NCBI GenBank assembly: GCA_027257055.1
Contig: JAPVLO010000044.1
Coordinates: 2,604,001-2,668,000, forward strand
Direction: 5' to 3'
DNA: 64,000 nt
Origin: Cephalopachus bancanus
Taxonomy: Eukaryota; Chordata; Mammalia; Primates; Tarsiidae
The position numbers and the translations under genes are program-made. Below are positions 34,278-47,067 of this stretch, piece after piece; positions within the stretch are counted from its first letter, which is position 1; every line of letters starts with the position of its first letter. The notes beneath the pieces were generated by a model, which worked only from the letters and a program-made list of their open reading frames with translations, searched no databases and was not told where the DNA came from.

Positions 34278-34756
34278 TTAAAAGTAAAAAAAATAGATGC
34301 TGGTGCAGATGTAGAGAAAAGGGAACACTTTTACACTGTTGGTGGGAGTGTAAATTAGTACAACCTCCATGGAAAGCAGTATGGAGATTACTCAAGGAAC
34401 TAAAAGTAGATCCACCATTTGATTCCGCAATCCCACTACTAAGGAACAGAAATCGTTATATAAAAAAGACACCTGCACCCACATGCTCATTATAGCACAA
34501 TTCACAATTGTAAAGATGTGGAATCAGCATAAATGCCCATCAACCAGTCAGTGGTTAACGAAAATGTGGTATTAATACACACTGGGGACACCAAGTAAGT
34601 GGGAAGAGAGAAGGGGACTATGGTTCAGAAACTGCTTTCAGGGCACAATGTTCACTATCTGGGGAATGGGCCACCTGAGACCCAATTCCCCACCACTACA
34701 CAATATATCCATGCAACAAATACACATAGGTACCCCCTGAATCTAAAACAAACCAA

Positions 34757-35270
34757 CAAGTGATGTAGAAGGAAAGGCTGAAAGGAGGTGAGGGTTCCTG
34801 AAAGCTAAGTGAGGCTAGGTGTCAGGAGGGAGTTTTCAACTGGTCAGGTGTTGCTGGGAGATCACATAAGAGGGGTTCTGGAAAGCCACCATTTTTTCTT
34901 TCATTTTTAAAATAGTTTCCCTGTAACAAATCCCAATATATTTATTGATTTCTACTCTTAAAGATGAGGGATTTGTCTCACTTATATTTTTTGGTTTAAC
35001 TTCTTTATATGTTCTGTTATTTTTAGTTCATGGCACTCTATGTAACTCTATGCACTTTGCTTATACTTAGATCTTGTGTTTTGATTCCTCAATTTTAGGC
35101 TACATTTCTTTGACCCATTGCTACACAGGTGGAGGTAATTAGTACCCTATATATCAGTTAGCTTTTCTCATCTAACTTCTATCAGTTCTATCTCTCCATT
35201 TACATTTTAGCACTTGCATTCTGTTCTGTAAATACACTTTTCTATGTCTATAGGGTGACTACAAGATAGA
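34757..35270. other. AT-rich unassigned sequence
   Basis: Lies between two L1 copies. No gene or firm repeat signature. Confidence 0.3.
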
Positions 35271-36866
35271 AAAAAGCAATAAAAATAAATTATGATGTTA
35301 TAATTTTAAAAGACATTTGCATAAAATGATAAATAAAAATCTATTTTAATAGGCAAGTCATGTATAAAATAGAAGTCATTTGTGACAATAAAAAGGAGTG
35401 GATTGAGATGTATAGGAACAAAGTTTTGTATGCTATTGAAACTAAGTTGGAATCAATTCAAATTAGATTGTTATAAATGTAGAATGTTAATTGTAATCCT
35501 CATGGTAAACACACAGATGAATCTTTATGACCTTGTACTTGGCAATGGAGTCTTAGATATCTAAGACAGCAAAGCAAGGCAACAATGACAAAAACTAGGC
35601 AAATTGAACTTTGTTAAATTTTAAAACTTTTGTGCATCAAGACACTCCCAAGAAAATAAAAAGACAACACACAAAATGGGAGAAAATATTTACAAATCAT
35701 ATATCTGATAAGGGATTAATATCCAGAATATATAAAGAACTCCTACAACTCAACAACAACAAAAACAAACAATTCAAAAATGGACAAAGGACTTGAACAG
35801 ACATTTCTCCAAAGAAGGTTTACAAATGACCAATAATGAGATGTTCAACATCATTTGTCATCAAAATCAAAACAATACCAAAAAATCGCAAATGCAAACA
35901 CAAAACAATGAGATACTACTTCACAGATAGTTGAAAATACAATTGAAAATAACAAGTGTTGGTGAGGATGTGGAAAAATTGGAACCCTCAAATTTTGCTG
36001 GTGGGAATGAATGTAAAATCGTTAAGCTGCTTTTCAAAAAGTTAAACATAGAGTTACCATATGCTCAGCAATTTCACGCCTAGATATATACCCAAAAGAA
36101 GTAAAATCAAGGACTCAAACAAATACTTCTGCATGCATGTTCATAGCAATATTATTCACAATAGTCAAAGGGTGGAAGCAACTCAGAGGTCCATTAACAG
36201 GTGAATGGATAAGCAAATTGTGGTATGTGCATACATTATTATTGAACCATAAAAAGGGTTAAGTACCCATACATGCTACAACATGGATAAACTTTGAAAA
36301 AATATTATGTGACAGAAGTCAGATATGAAATGTCACATATTATTTGATTCCATTTACATGAAATATCCTAAATAGTTAAATCCATGGAGAGACAGAAAGT
36401 TGAAAGCAAGTTTTTAGGGACTAAGGTGAGAGGGAAACTGAGAGGTATAGTTTAATGGATACAGTTTCAGTGTGGGAAGATGAAAATGTTCTGCAGATGG
36501 ATGGTAGAGATGGTTGTACAACACTGGGAATGCTCTAAATGCAACTGAACTGTTTGCTTTAAAATAGTTAGTTTTGGGAGGCTGGGGTGAGTGGATTGCC
36601 TGAGCCCGCGGGTTCGAGACCCACCTGGGCAGGCGAGACCTCATCTCTACAATAAATCAAAAAAATTAGCCGGGCGTGGTAGCGTGAGCCTGTAATTCCA
36701 GCTACTCAGAAGGCTGAGGCGGAAGGATTGCCAGAGCCCAGCAGGTCGAGGCTGCGGTGGCTGGGAGCGGCCACTGCACTCCAGTCTGGGCGACAGTGAG
36801 ACCCCAACTCAAAAAAAAAAAAAAAAAATGGTTAATGGTTTGTTAGGTGAATTTCACCTAAAATAC
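35271..36866 (+). repeat. L1 3' portion (L1MA/MB-like), interrupted by an Alu
   Basis: ORF2 C-terminal region and 3' UTR: 'gggattaatatccagaatat', 'caacaaaaacaaacaattc', 'tggtgaggatgtggaaaaat', 'caatagtcaaagggtggaag', then 'ggtgaatttcacctaaaata' after the Alu. A 60-codon frame at 35382-35564 is not meaningful. Confidence 0.82.
36571..36824 (+). repeat. Young-family Alu, 5'-truncated
   Basis: Starts at 'ttttgggaggctggggtgag'. The T-arm is GCGGG-TTCGAGA-CCCAC, one pair short of perfect. Target duplication aaaatagtta / aaaatggtta flanks it in the L1 3' UTR. Confidence 0.9.
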
Positions 36867-37490
36867 AAAACTTGGGAGACGAATTTTGTCATCTCTATTT
36901 TCTGATGTGAAATCGAATGTGCTAGGAGGCAAGTTACTTGTTCGAGGTCACATAGGCCTTTCTTAGCCTACAGGATTAAGAATCCCAGCTTCTGAATCTA
37001 ATGGCAGGCTGGTCTCAACCTCAGTGGGGGGGTGACAGTAAAATTAAGTCAGGAGGGTGGAGGAGAGGCGATACACAATTTGTAGACTCCACGTGGATTT
37101 TATAGGCCTGGTGGTTTATTTGTTGTTTTGGTTTTCTTTTAAAAAGATTTTCCAAGGGCACACTCACCTTACGCTTGTATTTCTTGTGTAGGTGCCAAAG
37201 TATTGAATGAATTTCGTAAACCTGACCGTAAACACCAGCAATGGCTCCCACAGGAGCCAGCAGGCCACCAGCATGGAGGGGCTTGTCAGCTGTGGCAAAG
37301 CCACAGCCCACCACACCTAGACTCCACCACCCAGGCCTCCCTCAGGCTACTGTCGCTGTGGGGGCCATTAAGTCGGAATTTTATAGCATAGTTTCTTTCC
37401 TAAATCAGCCACTGCCCCTACATATCTGCTGTATGTGACCAGACTATTTAGCAATTTAAAGTTTTTCAAATGCACAGAAATCCTTTTAAG
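36867..37490. other. Unassigned sequence
   Basis: No gene supported. 36880-37000 has a reverse-MIR feel ('aagttacttgttcgaggtca'). The 97-codon reverse frame 37021-37314 has no family features. Confidence 0.35.
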
Positions 37491-37499
37491 TTTTTGAAG

Positions 37500-38400
37500 T
37501 CGTGTTGAAAATATACTGAAAAACAGAATAGGCAAATGAACTTCCATAAACTTCCATCTAGATTTAACATATTTGCTTCTTCCATATTTTTTTGGTGAAT
37601 TATTTGACAATAAATTGCAAACATCATGACAGTAATTTAGCATGCATTGGTGAAAACAAGGGTATTTTCCACAAAACCATTATCATGTCTAACAAAATCT
37701 ATTAATTCCCTAATATCATCATACTCAATTCTCCATTTGTTCCAAAAAATGTCTTTTATGGCTATTTCTTTAAACTACGACTCAACCAAAGACCACACCT
37801 TGCATTTGGTTATGTGTCTTGGACCTCTTTTAGTTTGGAACAATTCCCTCAATCTTGTCATGCTTTTCTCCATGACATTGTACTTGTTGAAAATACCTGA
37901 TCTTTATCTTTAAGGAATATTCTACGTTCTGTATTTGTCTGCCTCACTGTTTCTTTGCAGTATCATTTAATTTGTCTCATTGTCCTCTGTATTTTTATAA
38001 ACTGGAATTAGGAGAGGTAGGTTCAGTGCTGTCGGCAGGAATGTCTCAACAGTGAAGCTCTGTGCTTCACAATGGCATCCCATCAAGAGGCCTGGAACAC
38101 CATTCCCACTGTTAGTTGATGCTAAGTTTGAAGTCTACATAAGGTGGTAACAGTCAGATCTTGCCAATATACAATGTCATACTTCCTTTTGCAAGTAGAC
38201 TGTAGGAATGGTACCCTAACATTGTGCAAAAATCCAGTTCCCTACCAACTTTTCACCTAATGCTTCCAACATCAATTGATGATCCTGGCCTGAGACCATT
38301 ATCTCACTGGTAGTTGCAAAATGGTCATTTTCTAATTGTCTCATTTCTTCATTTATTAGCTGATATTGTTCTTAAAGAAGAGCTTTCCCTCCACAGCTGA
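37500..38400 (-). repeat. Probable L1M 3' UTR, reverse
   Basis: 'gcatttggttatgtgtcttg' (37803), 'gacctcttttagtttggaac', and 'catcaattgatgatcctggc' (38269) follow an L1M 3' region I recognise in this orientation. Diverged and without frame. Confidence 0.5.
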
Positions 38401-40344
38401 GGCTATCTGGGCACACTGAAATGTACTTCCTAAAGCAAAAGCAGGATACATGTTAAAACATACTAATACTAATATAATATAATAACTAATCACTACAGAA
38501 AATCTAGAACTGTAAGTTGAACACCAGCAGTAACTTAGCAGGCAGAGCCAGTCCCGGCACAATTGAGGTATGGGGGGTGTAAGTGGATATTGGGTGCACC
38601 CAAGACCCACCAGTATCCCTTTTCTGATTACTCTCTACAACTCCAGGTGAACTGGCAGATGGAGTGACCATAAAAGTGACAAATCAATCAGAGATAGTCA
38701 CTGATTTTCCTTCTTTTTGTTGTTTAATATCTCACAGATCAGTTTTTTCAATGTTAACTAGTCTGGTCACAGTTTATTTTCTTTTAGTCAGTTTTCAAGA
38801 TTTGGGGGGGCTTTTGGTTTCTCTGAACTCTGCTCTCACACAACATATTTTTACAAAATGCACCTGCCAGTATTTTTGTTCATCTTTAAAATTTTTAATT
38901 TCAAAAGTATTTCAGGCAATCTTAGCTAGTGCAATGGCTTCACAATGTTGTCACGAATTTTTAGATTTGCTACATAAAATGCCCCAAAATGAATTTGCTT
39001 ATAATGAATATTTTCATCGATAACTTTGGTTGCATCTAATGCCTTTTGGCGTTTTTTTTTTTACAAATTTCTGAAACTTATTTCAAGGATTACTATCTGC
39101 AATCTAAGTTATTTTGCATTTCTAAAGTATAAATTCATTTAAGCCCAATACTTCTTACTTTATATATTTACCTATGTTTCTCACATTTTTATTACATATT
39201 TACTTTGTATTCAAGTCATTTTCATAAAGAAAAACACAACTTCCAACAGTGACAAAGGCATGGCCAATTTCTTTTATTGGTTACTCCTGAAAACAACATT
39301 AAGATTTTAAATGTTATCCTAAGATTGGAATGTGGACTAAAGAGGTGAGAAATAGTTGCATAAATCAAGTCTCAACTTCAACGTTCCATTCATCAAGGCG
39401 TTGCTGTGACTCTCACCCTCCCCTGTGTTGGACAAATCATTGTTGGAAAATGCTGACCCCCCTCATTTGGCTATTCTTTGTTTCAGGCAGCAAAGTCACT
39501 ACCATGAAAAAGCCAAGTCCAGATTCCCACTGACTGCTGTGCCTGGAGGGGACCTGCAACAGCCTCCCCATCCTCCTGCTGGTACCAGCTATTAATAATT
39601 GACACAGGGTTAGGGTGGGGACATCTTACACGAAGAGGGCCAGGATCTGAATTCTGGCATATTCTGGCTACTTAACAGGCTGGGAGGGTTTGGCGGATGC
39701 CAAATCCCAAGTGTATGGGGAAGTGGGAATCTTTCTCTCTCTCTCTCCTCCCCTCCAGAATCCAAATTCCTTTCCTATTTCACAGGCACATCCCTACGGA
39801 ATCTTGGAGGAGTCTGGGCTCCTCGCCACCCCCCACCCTACCTCACCCCCGTCCCAGAGGATTCTAGCCTTCTCTGGTCTACTCAGCATCCTTCTCGTTC
39901 ATTCCTCCTATGCTTACGTTGGCCATTGCCCATCTCTGTTGTATGAAATCGGAACCCAGGCTTAACTGGGACCCCTAAATACAAATCCTTCTGAAAGAAA
40001 GAAAAGTCTGATGTTACGAGCCACACTTGGCAACTGGCAACTGAGTCTGAGGATGGGAGAGGATGGCTTTTAGTCAATCCCACCCCATGCCCTTAGCCGT
40101 TCCTGTGGAACAGTCAGAAGCTGCTCACTGGATGGTAGCCCAAGGAGGCCAGGGAAGGATGGCCCAGACCAGTACCAGGTAGTGGCCAAGAGGTAAGGAC
40201 ACTCTGAAGGCCACAGCCTATGGAGAACAGTGAGAGTATGGCTTTGGAAGAGGATCCAGGAGGCAGAAATGGTGACCCAGAGGCTGAGGCACATGAAGAC
40301 TGCACTACAAGGCCATGTATGACAAGGATACATGTCTTAATCAA
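38401..40344. other. Unassigned intergenic sequence
   Basis: No gene supported. AT-rich to about 39330, then mixed composition. A CT-rich run (39731-39750) and C-rich patches are the only low-complexity parts. The 119-codon frame at 38664-39023 has no domain. Confidence 0.35.
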
Positions 40345-40562
40345 GGATTAAGATGAGGGACTCTGAAGCCTGACTTCCTAGGGTTTCATATTTGCACTGC
40401 CTCCTACCAGGTATGTGTCTTTTAACAAGTAACTTACCCTCTCTGTATCAGTTTCCTCATCTATAAAATGGAATGATAGTAAGCACACCTACCTTAAAGT
40501 GCTGTTGTAGGAATTAAATCAGTTCATTCTTATACAGTACTTGAACTCAATAAATGTCACAC
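40345..40562 (+). repeat. MIR, well preserved
   Basis: 'gactctgaagcctgacttcc', 'tatcagtttcctcatctata', 'aaatggaatgatagtaagca' and 'ttgaactcaataaatgtcac' cover most of a full MIR. Confidence 0.85.
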
Positions 40563-40568
40563 ACATAC

Positions 40569-40730
40569 AGGTGTGTGCCACCACACTCGGCTAATTTTTT
40601 TGATGTTTTGTAGAGACGAGGTCTTGCTATGTTGCCCAGGCTGTTCTCAAATTCCTGGACTCAAGTAATCCTCCCATCTCGGCCTCCCACAATGCTGGGA
40701 TTACAGGCATGAGCCAGTGCACTCGGCCGG
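40569..40730 (-). repeat. Partial Alu (left arm plus linker), AluJ-like
   Basis: 'caggtgtgtgccaccacact' to 'catgagccagtgcactcggc'. The right arm is mostly missing. Confidence 0.82.
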
Positions 40731-41164
40731 TTTTCTACACATATGTTATTATGTCCATAAAGATTTGTGGTTTTTGTTTGTTTGTTTAATGCTTTGAAAA
40801 ATGTCACTAGCCATTCATTAGTTCATTTTCAAGAAAATTATTTGCTTGGCACTGTTAAATGCCAAGCACAGCACTAAATAGAGGTGGGACCTCGGCACTT
40901 GGCAGATCTGAATAAACTTCTCCCTTTCTTCCTCCACATCAGGCCTGGGTCTCCAGTCGCTGATTCTATGGGGAAATTTTCCACCATGAGCCGAGAGTCA
41001 GAGCTGCTGGGGCAGGCCCTTGACTGAAGATGCCATCTCTGCTAGGCAAGTCTGAGAGCCAGGTTTGCCATCAGTCCCTTCCCCTTCTTTATCTATCCCC
41101 CACCCGCTCAGACTTCCTGGACTTTGCCAGACCCAACCCTCCTACAGAGCCTGAGTGAGGATTA

Positions 41165-41380
41165 GAAACAGGATTAAACTTGGCATAAGATAGATGTGGT
41201 TTCATGTTTCCGCCCCACCTTCTCCTAACTCTGTGACCCTGGGCGAGTCATCCCACCTGTCTGAGCCTTCGTTTCCTCATTTTGACATTTCACTTTTACC
41301 TACTTCACAGGGTTGTAGGGAGGACTAATATGTGTAAAGCATTTAGCACAGTGACCGGCATACAATAAATGGCAGTAACA
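41165..41380 (+). repeat. MIR
   Basis: 'aactctgtgaccctgggcga', 'ctgagccttcgtttcctcat', 'ttcacagggttgtagggagg' and 'aaagcatttagcacagtgac' then 'aataaatggcag'. Confidence 0.85.
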
Positions 41381-41698
41381 AAGTGTTCAAATGTCCCAGG
41401 TATACATTACCTTAAATTTCAGAGAGAGAAGTCTCAAGCAAGAGATATAAGACAGCCTAAGCCTCATGGTAAAAGAAAGTCATAACCAGAGAGCGAAGGT
41501 AAGAGAGGCAGTCAGAGGGTGAGGGCAGAGACAGATGCCTTTTGATTCCCCTTTGCCCTTGGAATTAATGACTTGGAGAGTTCTTTCAGGAGGACACAGA
41601 AAGACAAGAACTCATTGGCACTGCTGGCAGAACAGGTTGTGTAGCCAGTTTAAGAGCAACTAGGTGTTCAGTGACATTGGTGCACTTATGACCTAGTA

Positions 41699-41900
41699 CA
41701 GGGGTCCACAAACCTACAGGTTCAACATTTTTTGTAAATAAAGTTTCACTGGAACATAGCCGTGCACATTCATTTACAGATGGTCTATGGCTGCCTTACT
41801 GCAACAACAGCAGAGTTGACTAGTTGCAACAAAATCATACAGCCCATGAACCAGAGAGATTACTATCTCACCCTTTACAGGAAGCTTGCCAACCCCTATG
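41699..41900 (+). mobile_element. hAT-Charlie-type MITE
   Basis: Starts CAGGGGTCCACAAACC and ends near 'gcttgccaacccctatg', complementary termini. The interior has 'gtaaataaagtttcactgga' and 'ctatggctgccttactgcaa', characteristic of MER5/MER20-like hAT MITEs. The left flank acctagta and right flank gccagtga agree only loosely. Confidence 0.75.
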
Positions 41901-42129
41901 CCAGTGACCCACTCCTGAGAGCAGAAATGCTCCCACTGGTCTGCAAGGTATGCCCGTTCCTGCATTGCCAACTAGATGTCCATCTCTGGGGAATCAACAA
42001 GTAAAATGCAGGCCATGCACCATAGGGAATGCAGGTAAAAGCAAGGAACCAGATGCATGTCCAGCAGCACAGGTGGTTCTCAAAAATGTTGGGCTGAGTA
42101 AGAGAAAATAAAAGGTGAGAAATGGAATA

Positions 42130-42365
42130 AAGAACATAGCCAACACTTGTTAAGCATTTATCTTATACCAGCTGGTGTCCTGAGTGCCTCATAAATATTA
42201 ACTCATTTAGTCTTCTGACCAATTCTATGAAGTAAAAACAATTGGCTTCCCATTTTACAGGTGGAGAAATTGAGGCTACAAGGCTAAATAACTGCCAGCA
42301 AGTGGCAGAGCTGGGGCCGTAAACTCGGAGGTGGCCAGAGCCTGTGCTCTTGACTGCTATACTGT
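42130..42365 (-). repeat. MIR, reverse
   Basis: 'cccattttacaggtggagaa', 'attgaggctacaaggctaaa', 'gcaagtggcagagctggggc' and 'cctgtgctcttgactgctat'. Confidence 0.85.
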
Positions 42366-42369
42366 ACAC

Positions 42370-42958
42370 GACACACGACTTCCTGTATGTCAAAAACACA
42401 CCTGTTTAAAGGGCAAATTTTATGTTATATGTGTCTTACCACACACACACACACAAAATAAACGCATCCACATACAAAGCAGCGTTATGCATTTAAGGAC
42501 ATTTACCAAACACATAGGAGGCTGCCTGAGCACCGGGAGAACCGAGAGAGAGGGAAAGATGGGGCGTGCAAAGTTCAGATAAATGTTGGGGACCTGCTAC
42601 GAACTAAGCAGGTGATAGACTCCACTCCGTGAGCCTCAGATCCATGATCTTTCAACCTTAAAAATGCTAAAGAGAATCTGAGCCCTGGGAGGCCAGCATA
42701 GGAGGCGGCAACCAGCCTGGCCGGCTGCTGCCGCCAACCTCCTTGGGTTCTCCCGCAGCCCAGTGGCTCTGTGGGCTGTCCCGGCAGCTGCCGGCAGTGC
42801 AAGCACCGGAGATGGCATGGTGGGCATGGCAGGGTACCACGGGCTGGTTGCCTTATCGCACTGGACAGAACAATCAGCGTGGGGCCTGACACGGGCCCTC
42901 CCCGTGGCCGCAGCAGGGCAGCTGGCTTTTTTTCCTGGCCATCTTTGAGCTTGAGATC
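42370..42958. other. Unassigned, moderately GC-rich sequence
   Basis: No gene is supported. 42700-42910 is GC-rich with moderate CpG ('ggccggctgctgccgccaac'). Overlapping frames on both strands (60-129 codons) have no shared family signature. Confidence 0.35.
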
Positions 42959-43270
42959 AGACACAGGGAAAGATTAAAACAAATATGAATTTAATCAAGG
43001 GATTCTGCTATCCTGGGGTGGAAACAGGAGCCTGCTGACATAAAGAGAGGCTGGAGCGCTGGGGAGCCAGAGTGGAATCAAAGCTGCTTGCTTACCACTA
43101 ACCGCTCAGATGATCCATATCATAACAACAAAAAAGAAAAACAATTATTTATTCTTTTTGATGTTGCAGCTCAGCAGCAACTTGCTTTTTGAAGAGAGCA
43201 AGGTCAAAACCAAGTTATTGTTTTTGCCTGAAACTTTGACAGGGACTCCGAGTTCTTCCGTGTGACCTAC
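42959..43270. promoter_or_regulatory. Candidate conserved non-coding element
   Basis: Repeat-free, AT-rich block with dense binding-site words: AACAAATATGAATTTAATCAAGG (split: homeobox-like), GGAATCAAAGCTG (TCF-like, 43074), ACAATTATTTATTC (43140), CAAGGTCAAAACC (nuclear-receptor-like, 43199). No frame. Conservation not tested. Confidence 0.3.
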
Positions 43271-43519
43271 TTAGATGAGAGATGTGGGAAAGTTGGAGAT
43301 GTTCATTTCTTCTGGGCCACGGATTAGGGCTTCCTTTCTTCTTCCCTCCCTCCTCCTCGCCATCTCTCTCCCTTCTCTTCCCGTTAAAAACCTGGATAAG
43401 ATGTCATCGGAACACAAAGGCGGCCAAGCCAAAGTTCCCTCTCATCTGAGAGAGCTAGATAGAAGCCCAGGTCTCCAAATCCACTCCTCGGGGCGGGCTG
43501 GAGAGAAGCCTCCCTTCAC

Positions 43520-44420
43520 TGCCTAATTCACTCACCAGACATTTACTCTTCACTGCAATTCGGGCATGGTGCTAAATGCCAGCAATATGACCACAAACAG
43601 ATCTGACTCGGCCCTGCTCTAGGAGAGTTTATTTTTCACAGGCAAGACATGTGATTAAGTAACCGATCATAATTCAGGGGCATCTGAGTAACCACAGGGA
43701 AAGCACAGGGGTTCATGAGGAAACAGGCTCTTGTAACCAGCCCAGGGATTCGGAGCATCAGCTCTGGGGATTTGAAGTTGGCCTGGGGAGGCGGGGAGGG
43801 AAGAGTGTTGGGGCAGAGAGAACAGCATGCATGGAGGCTGGAGGTGAGAGAGTGTGGGTTCAAGGAGCTGAAAGCAGCTGGGCTCTGTGGGCATGGGGCG
43901 GGTGTTAAGGAGAAAGAGTGTGGAGACTGGAGGTCTGGCAGAGAGCAGCTCCTGCAGGGCCTTGTGAGGCCACCACGAGGACTTTGGATTTCCTCTTCAC
44001 AGCAATGGGGAGCCACAGTCGAGGCCTTTCAGCAGCGAGTCACATGGTCGAGGCTGCTTTGGAAAGTTCACTCAGGGCCACAGGAAGGACTGCAGGGAGG
44101 CCAGATTGGCCAGGTGAGAGATGAGGCCGGCAGGGGCCAGAGAGGTGTCAGGGGAGCTGGACATAGGCGGAGAGCTTCAAGAAAGATGCACACGGTAACA
44201 AAACAAGACCTGTGTGGCTGAGAGCAGGGGAGTTGAGGTCAGAGCCCACCTTCACAGCCTGAGACCACGAAGTGGAGGTAGGTAGGCTATGAAGGAGGTG
44301 GGGAAGGATGACAAGTTACATTTTGAGCTTAGGAGCCCGGGTGAAGTCATCCAATTGGATACACAGGTCTGGGCTCAGAAGAGAAGAGGCCAGATACACA
44401 GCTCTGGGAGGACAGGGCAC
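43520..44420 (+). repeat. Ancient interspersed repeat, unnamed
   Basis: Shares its plan with 60755-61430: 'ctcaccagacatttactctt', then 'ggtgctaaatgccagcaata', 'gcaagacatgtgattaagta', 'cagggccttgtgaggccacc', 'agcaatggggagccacagtc'. I recognise it as a widespread mammalian repeat but cannot name it. Long frames across it (168 codons at 43715-44221) are therefore chance. Confidence 0.5.
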
Positions 44421-46837
44421 CTGCAGACTGGACCATCACTGCCTCCCCTTCAGCCCCTGCTTCCTCGTATTTGAATTTTCACGATCTTTAATTCATCAAC
44501 CAGATGTTGAAACCCTGATGAGTCCCTCATGCTGTGCCAAGTCCTGGGGGGAAACAACAAGAGCCACCAGATGTGGCTTCAACCCTATCAGATGAGTCTA
44601 GCTTGGAAGTTACGGTCTGACACACTGTGTCTCCAGGTGGGGTGCCCAAAAGCAACCCCTGAGACGACGAGCTTACTAGGGAAGTGGTCCTAGATAGCAC
44701 CAGCAGGGCATGGGGAGGTGAGATGAGAGGGGAAGGGGCTAGGGTGACATGAGGTGGCTGACATGACTGCTGTGGATGACTCGGGTTCAATCCCAACCAG
44801 ACCTCTGGGGCTCAACTTGGAGGCAGCCCACCGAGGGGTGAAAAAACAGAGGGAGGGGCCTGCTACCTCCTGCTAGTCATCCAGAAGGGCCGCTCCTGCT
44901 CTCCCACTTTGGGCCAGTCCTGTGCATGGGTGGTCATCCTCCTGCATCCCAAGAATGATTTCACATAACTGCAGTCCTTTGCAGTGAGAGGCCAGAAATG
45001 GGAGCTGGGAGTGGCCAAGTTACCTGGGCAGGTCACCCAGCACATCACCAATGAGCAGCTGTCAATAGTTGTCAATACAGAAATGGATTTTAGCCTTTTT
45101 TTCCTTTAAGAGCATTTTTTCTAGACTCCATGGAAATTCGTTTTTGCAAAGTCCAGCTCCAGGAAGAAAACATCAGAGAGCCTGAGAAAAAGCAAGAAAT
45201 AAAATAAGCACAATATGACCCTCATTCTTACTCCTACAAAGTCCACACAGAAGACCAGAGAATTGACAAATCTGAAAATATTCCAGAGAAACACCTCCAT
45301 ATCCAGAGAACATCAAAATGGCATCATTAAAAATGTTGACAACGTTTACTTGACTTCATTTTTTTTTTTAGGGAGTCAGGTAATGTTTTTCTCTATAAAG
45401 GAATAGTATGAGAGGAGGAATGGGGCCTAGAAGCTAATGAGAGAACCGGGAAGGTCAGCCTATAGGAGGCAGCTGGAAGAGGGTCCGCATGAAGGCCTCA
45501 GCCTCTGCCAGCAACTCTCACACGGCCCCTGTCACAGATCTCACCATTTCCATGTACCCAACCCAACTGGCAACTTCTAGCCCCTGTCTCCTCCTCTGTC
45601 CACCAGAGCCCTGGCGAGAAATGTCAGGAACTGTCACCCCCTGAAGAACATCCTAAAGCACCAAGAGAGGGAGCATTGGTGGGTAAGCCCCAGTCCCTGC
45701 CCCTCAGATGGGACATCACAGAGCACATGTCCTACTCACTTCATAGCACCGCTCAGTGGTTGGGACCCAGCTGCTCACAGGGTGCCTAACTGGCTGTGCG
45801 CCCTTTACTGGCCACCTGCCTGCCACCCACTTGCCTCTGGTGGTATGCTGAAGCTGGCCCATCTCAGCTCACTGTGCTAAGTAGTTGTAATGTTCCCTCC
45901 CAATTTTTCTCCTCCCTCCCCATCTATACCCTTCACCGTCTGGCTTTACAGTTTATCTCACTAAAGAAGCAACATGTGTGTCCTGGACTCAGTCTTAGGC
46001 CTTGCTTTGGCCAACGGGATGAGGCAGAAGGAATGTTGTGCCCAGTCTGACATTCAGCCTCACGATGGCATCACTATTTCTGCTTGCTGTCTTGTGACTC
46101 TGCTGTTGCCATGAGGTGAACATTCTAGGCTGGTCAGCTGGGCCCAGGAAGAGAAGGAGAAAGAAGCAGAGCAGAGCTGTCTCAGCAGCTACTCCCCACA
46201 GGCTTGAACAGGAGCAGAGCCTCCAGCCCTCACAGATCATGAGCAATAAGCTTGTCCTACTGTACACCACCTCTGCGGGTTCTGTGGGTGTTTGTCATGG
46301 AAAGGGAGCCCCCACCCACTCTCAGTACGTGTGGTCTGGGTGGAGCTGACCTCATCTCGAAGCTCCAGGGGAGATATGAGCCAATCAGTGTACTCCACAC
46401 CCTGGCCCCGTCACTATTTTGCAAATGAACATGTGATCTAAGCCAGGCCATTGAGACACAACCCTGGGACATGTCTTGAATCTTCTGGGAAAGAGGAACT
46501 CACTTTCCACTGGGTTGAAAGGTAGTGGATATCAGTCACGGGCTGCCATCTTTCCACCAAAAGGGAAGACATTTTTGGAGAATGGAGCAGTTATATGCTG
46601 GTAATTGAGCTCTCCTCCCACAAAACAAATAATGTGTGGCATTTTCCAATTTCCATTATATAAATACTCTTATCATGGCAAATTTAATGCTACCAATGAC
46701 TTAGCAACCGGTGCCCAAAACTCCTGAATGTTTTACAATTGGTTCCAGCGCACCCTTGAAATGGAACCTACACTGTGGAAAACAGAGACAAAAGACTGAG
46801 AGATAGGCAGTATTCTGGTGATATTACTTGAGCCTCT
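44421..46837. other. Unassigned intergenic sequence
   Basis: No gene supported. 45960-46270 may be a degraded LTR or MER repeat ('gccttgctttggccaacggg'). A 45360 T-run and AT-rich patches occur. Short frames lack motifs. Confidence 0.35.
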
Positions 46838-46870
46838 ATCTAACCATGATCTAACCATGATCTAACCATG
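46838..46870 (+). repeat. 11-bp tandem repeat, three units
   Basis: The unit atctaaccatg occurs three times in a row without a mismatch. Confidence 0.95.
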
Positions 46871-47067
46871 CCTGAAATCCATTCATACCCCTGGACTTTA
46901 CTCTTCTGTGAGCCAACAACTTCCTTTTGTTTCTTCTAAAGCCAGTCTGATTTGGGTTTCTTTTATGTGTTACTGAAAGACTGATGAATATACCTTCCCC
47001 CTCATGCTCCTCCCTTGCCTCTGTGCCTTGGGGAATCATAAAATAAATCATTTAAAAAAAATAATAA

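Larger units (their letters stand above)
27774..34756 (+). repeat. Near full-length primate L1 (about 6.1 kb without insertions), inactive
   Basis: Starts at the L1 5' end ('gattaagatggtggacagg'), with a 5' UTR to about 29000. ORF1 region is about 29030-29600 and the ORF2 region about 30100-34400; the 3' end is near 'ggtaccccctgaatctaaaa'. Three Alus interrupt it (30717, 31285, 33993). Without them about 6.09 kb remains, the usual full length. All frames are broken by stops and shifts. The reverse-transcriptase YADD site is YANE at 32726-32737, so both catalytic aspartates are lost. Subfamily looks L1PB/L1MA-like (inferred). Confidence 0.85.

Noticed and set aside
43715..44221. 168-codon forward frame
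   Set aside because: Lies within an ancient repeat that recurs at 60.8-61.4 kb.
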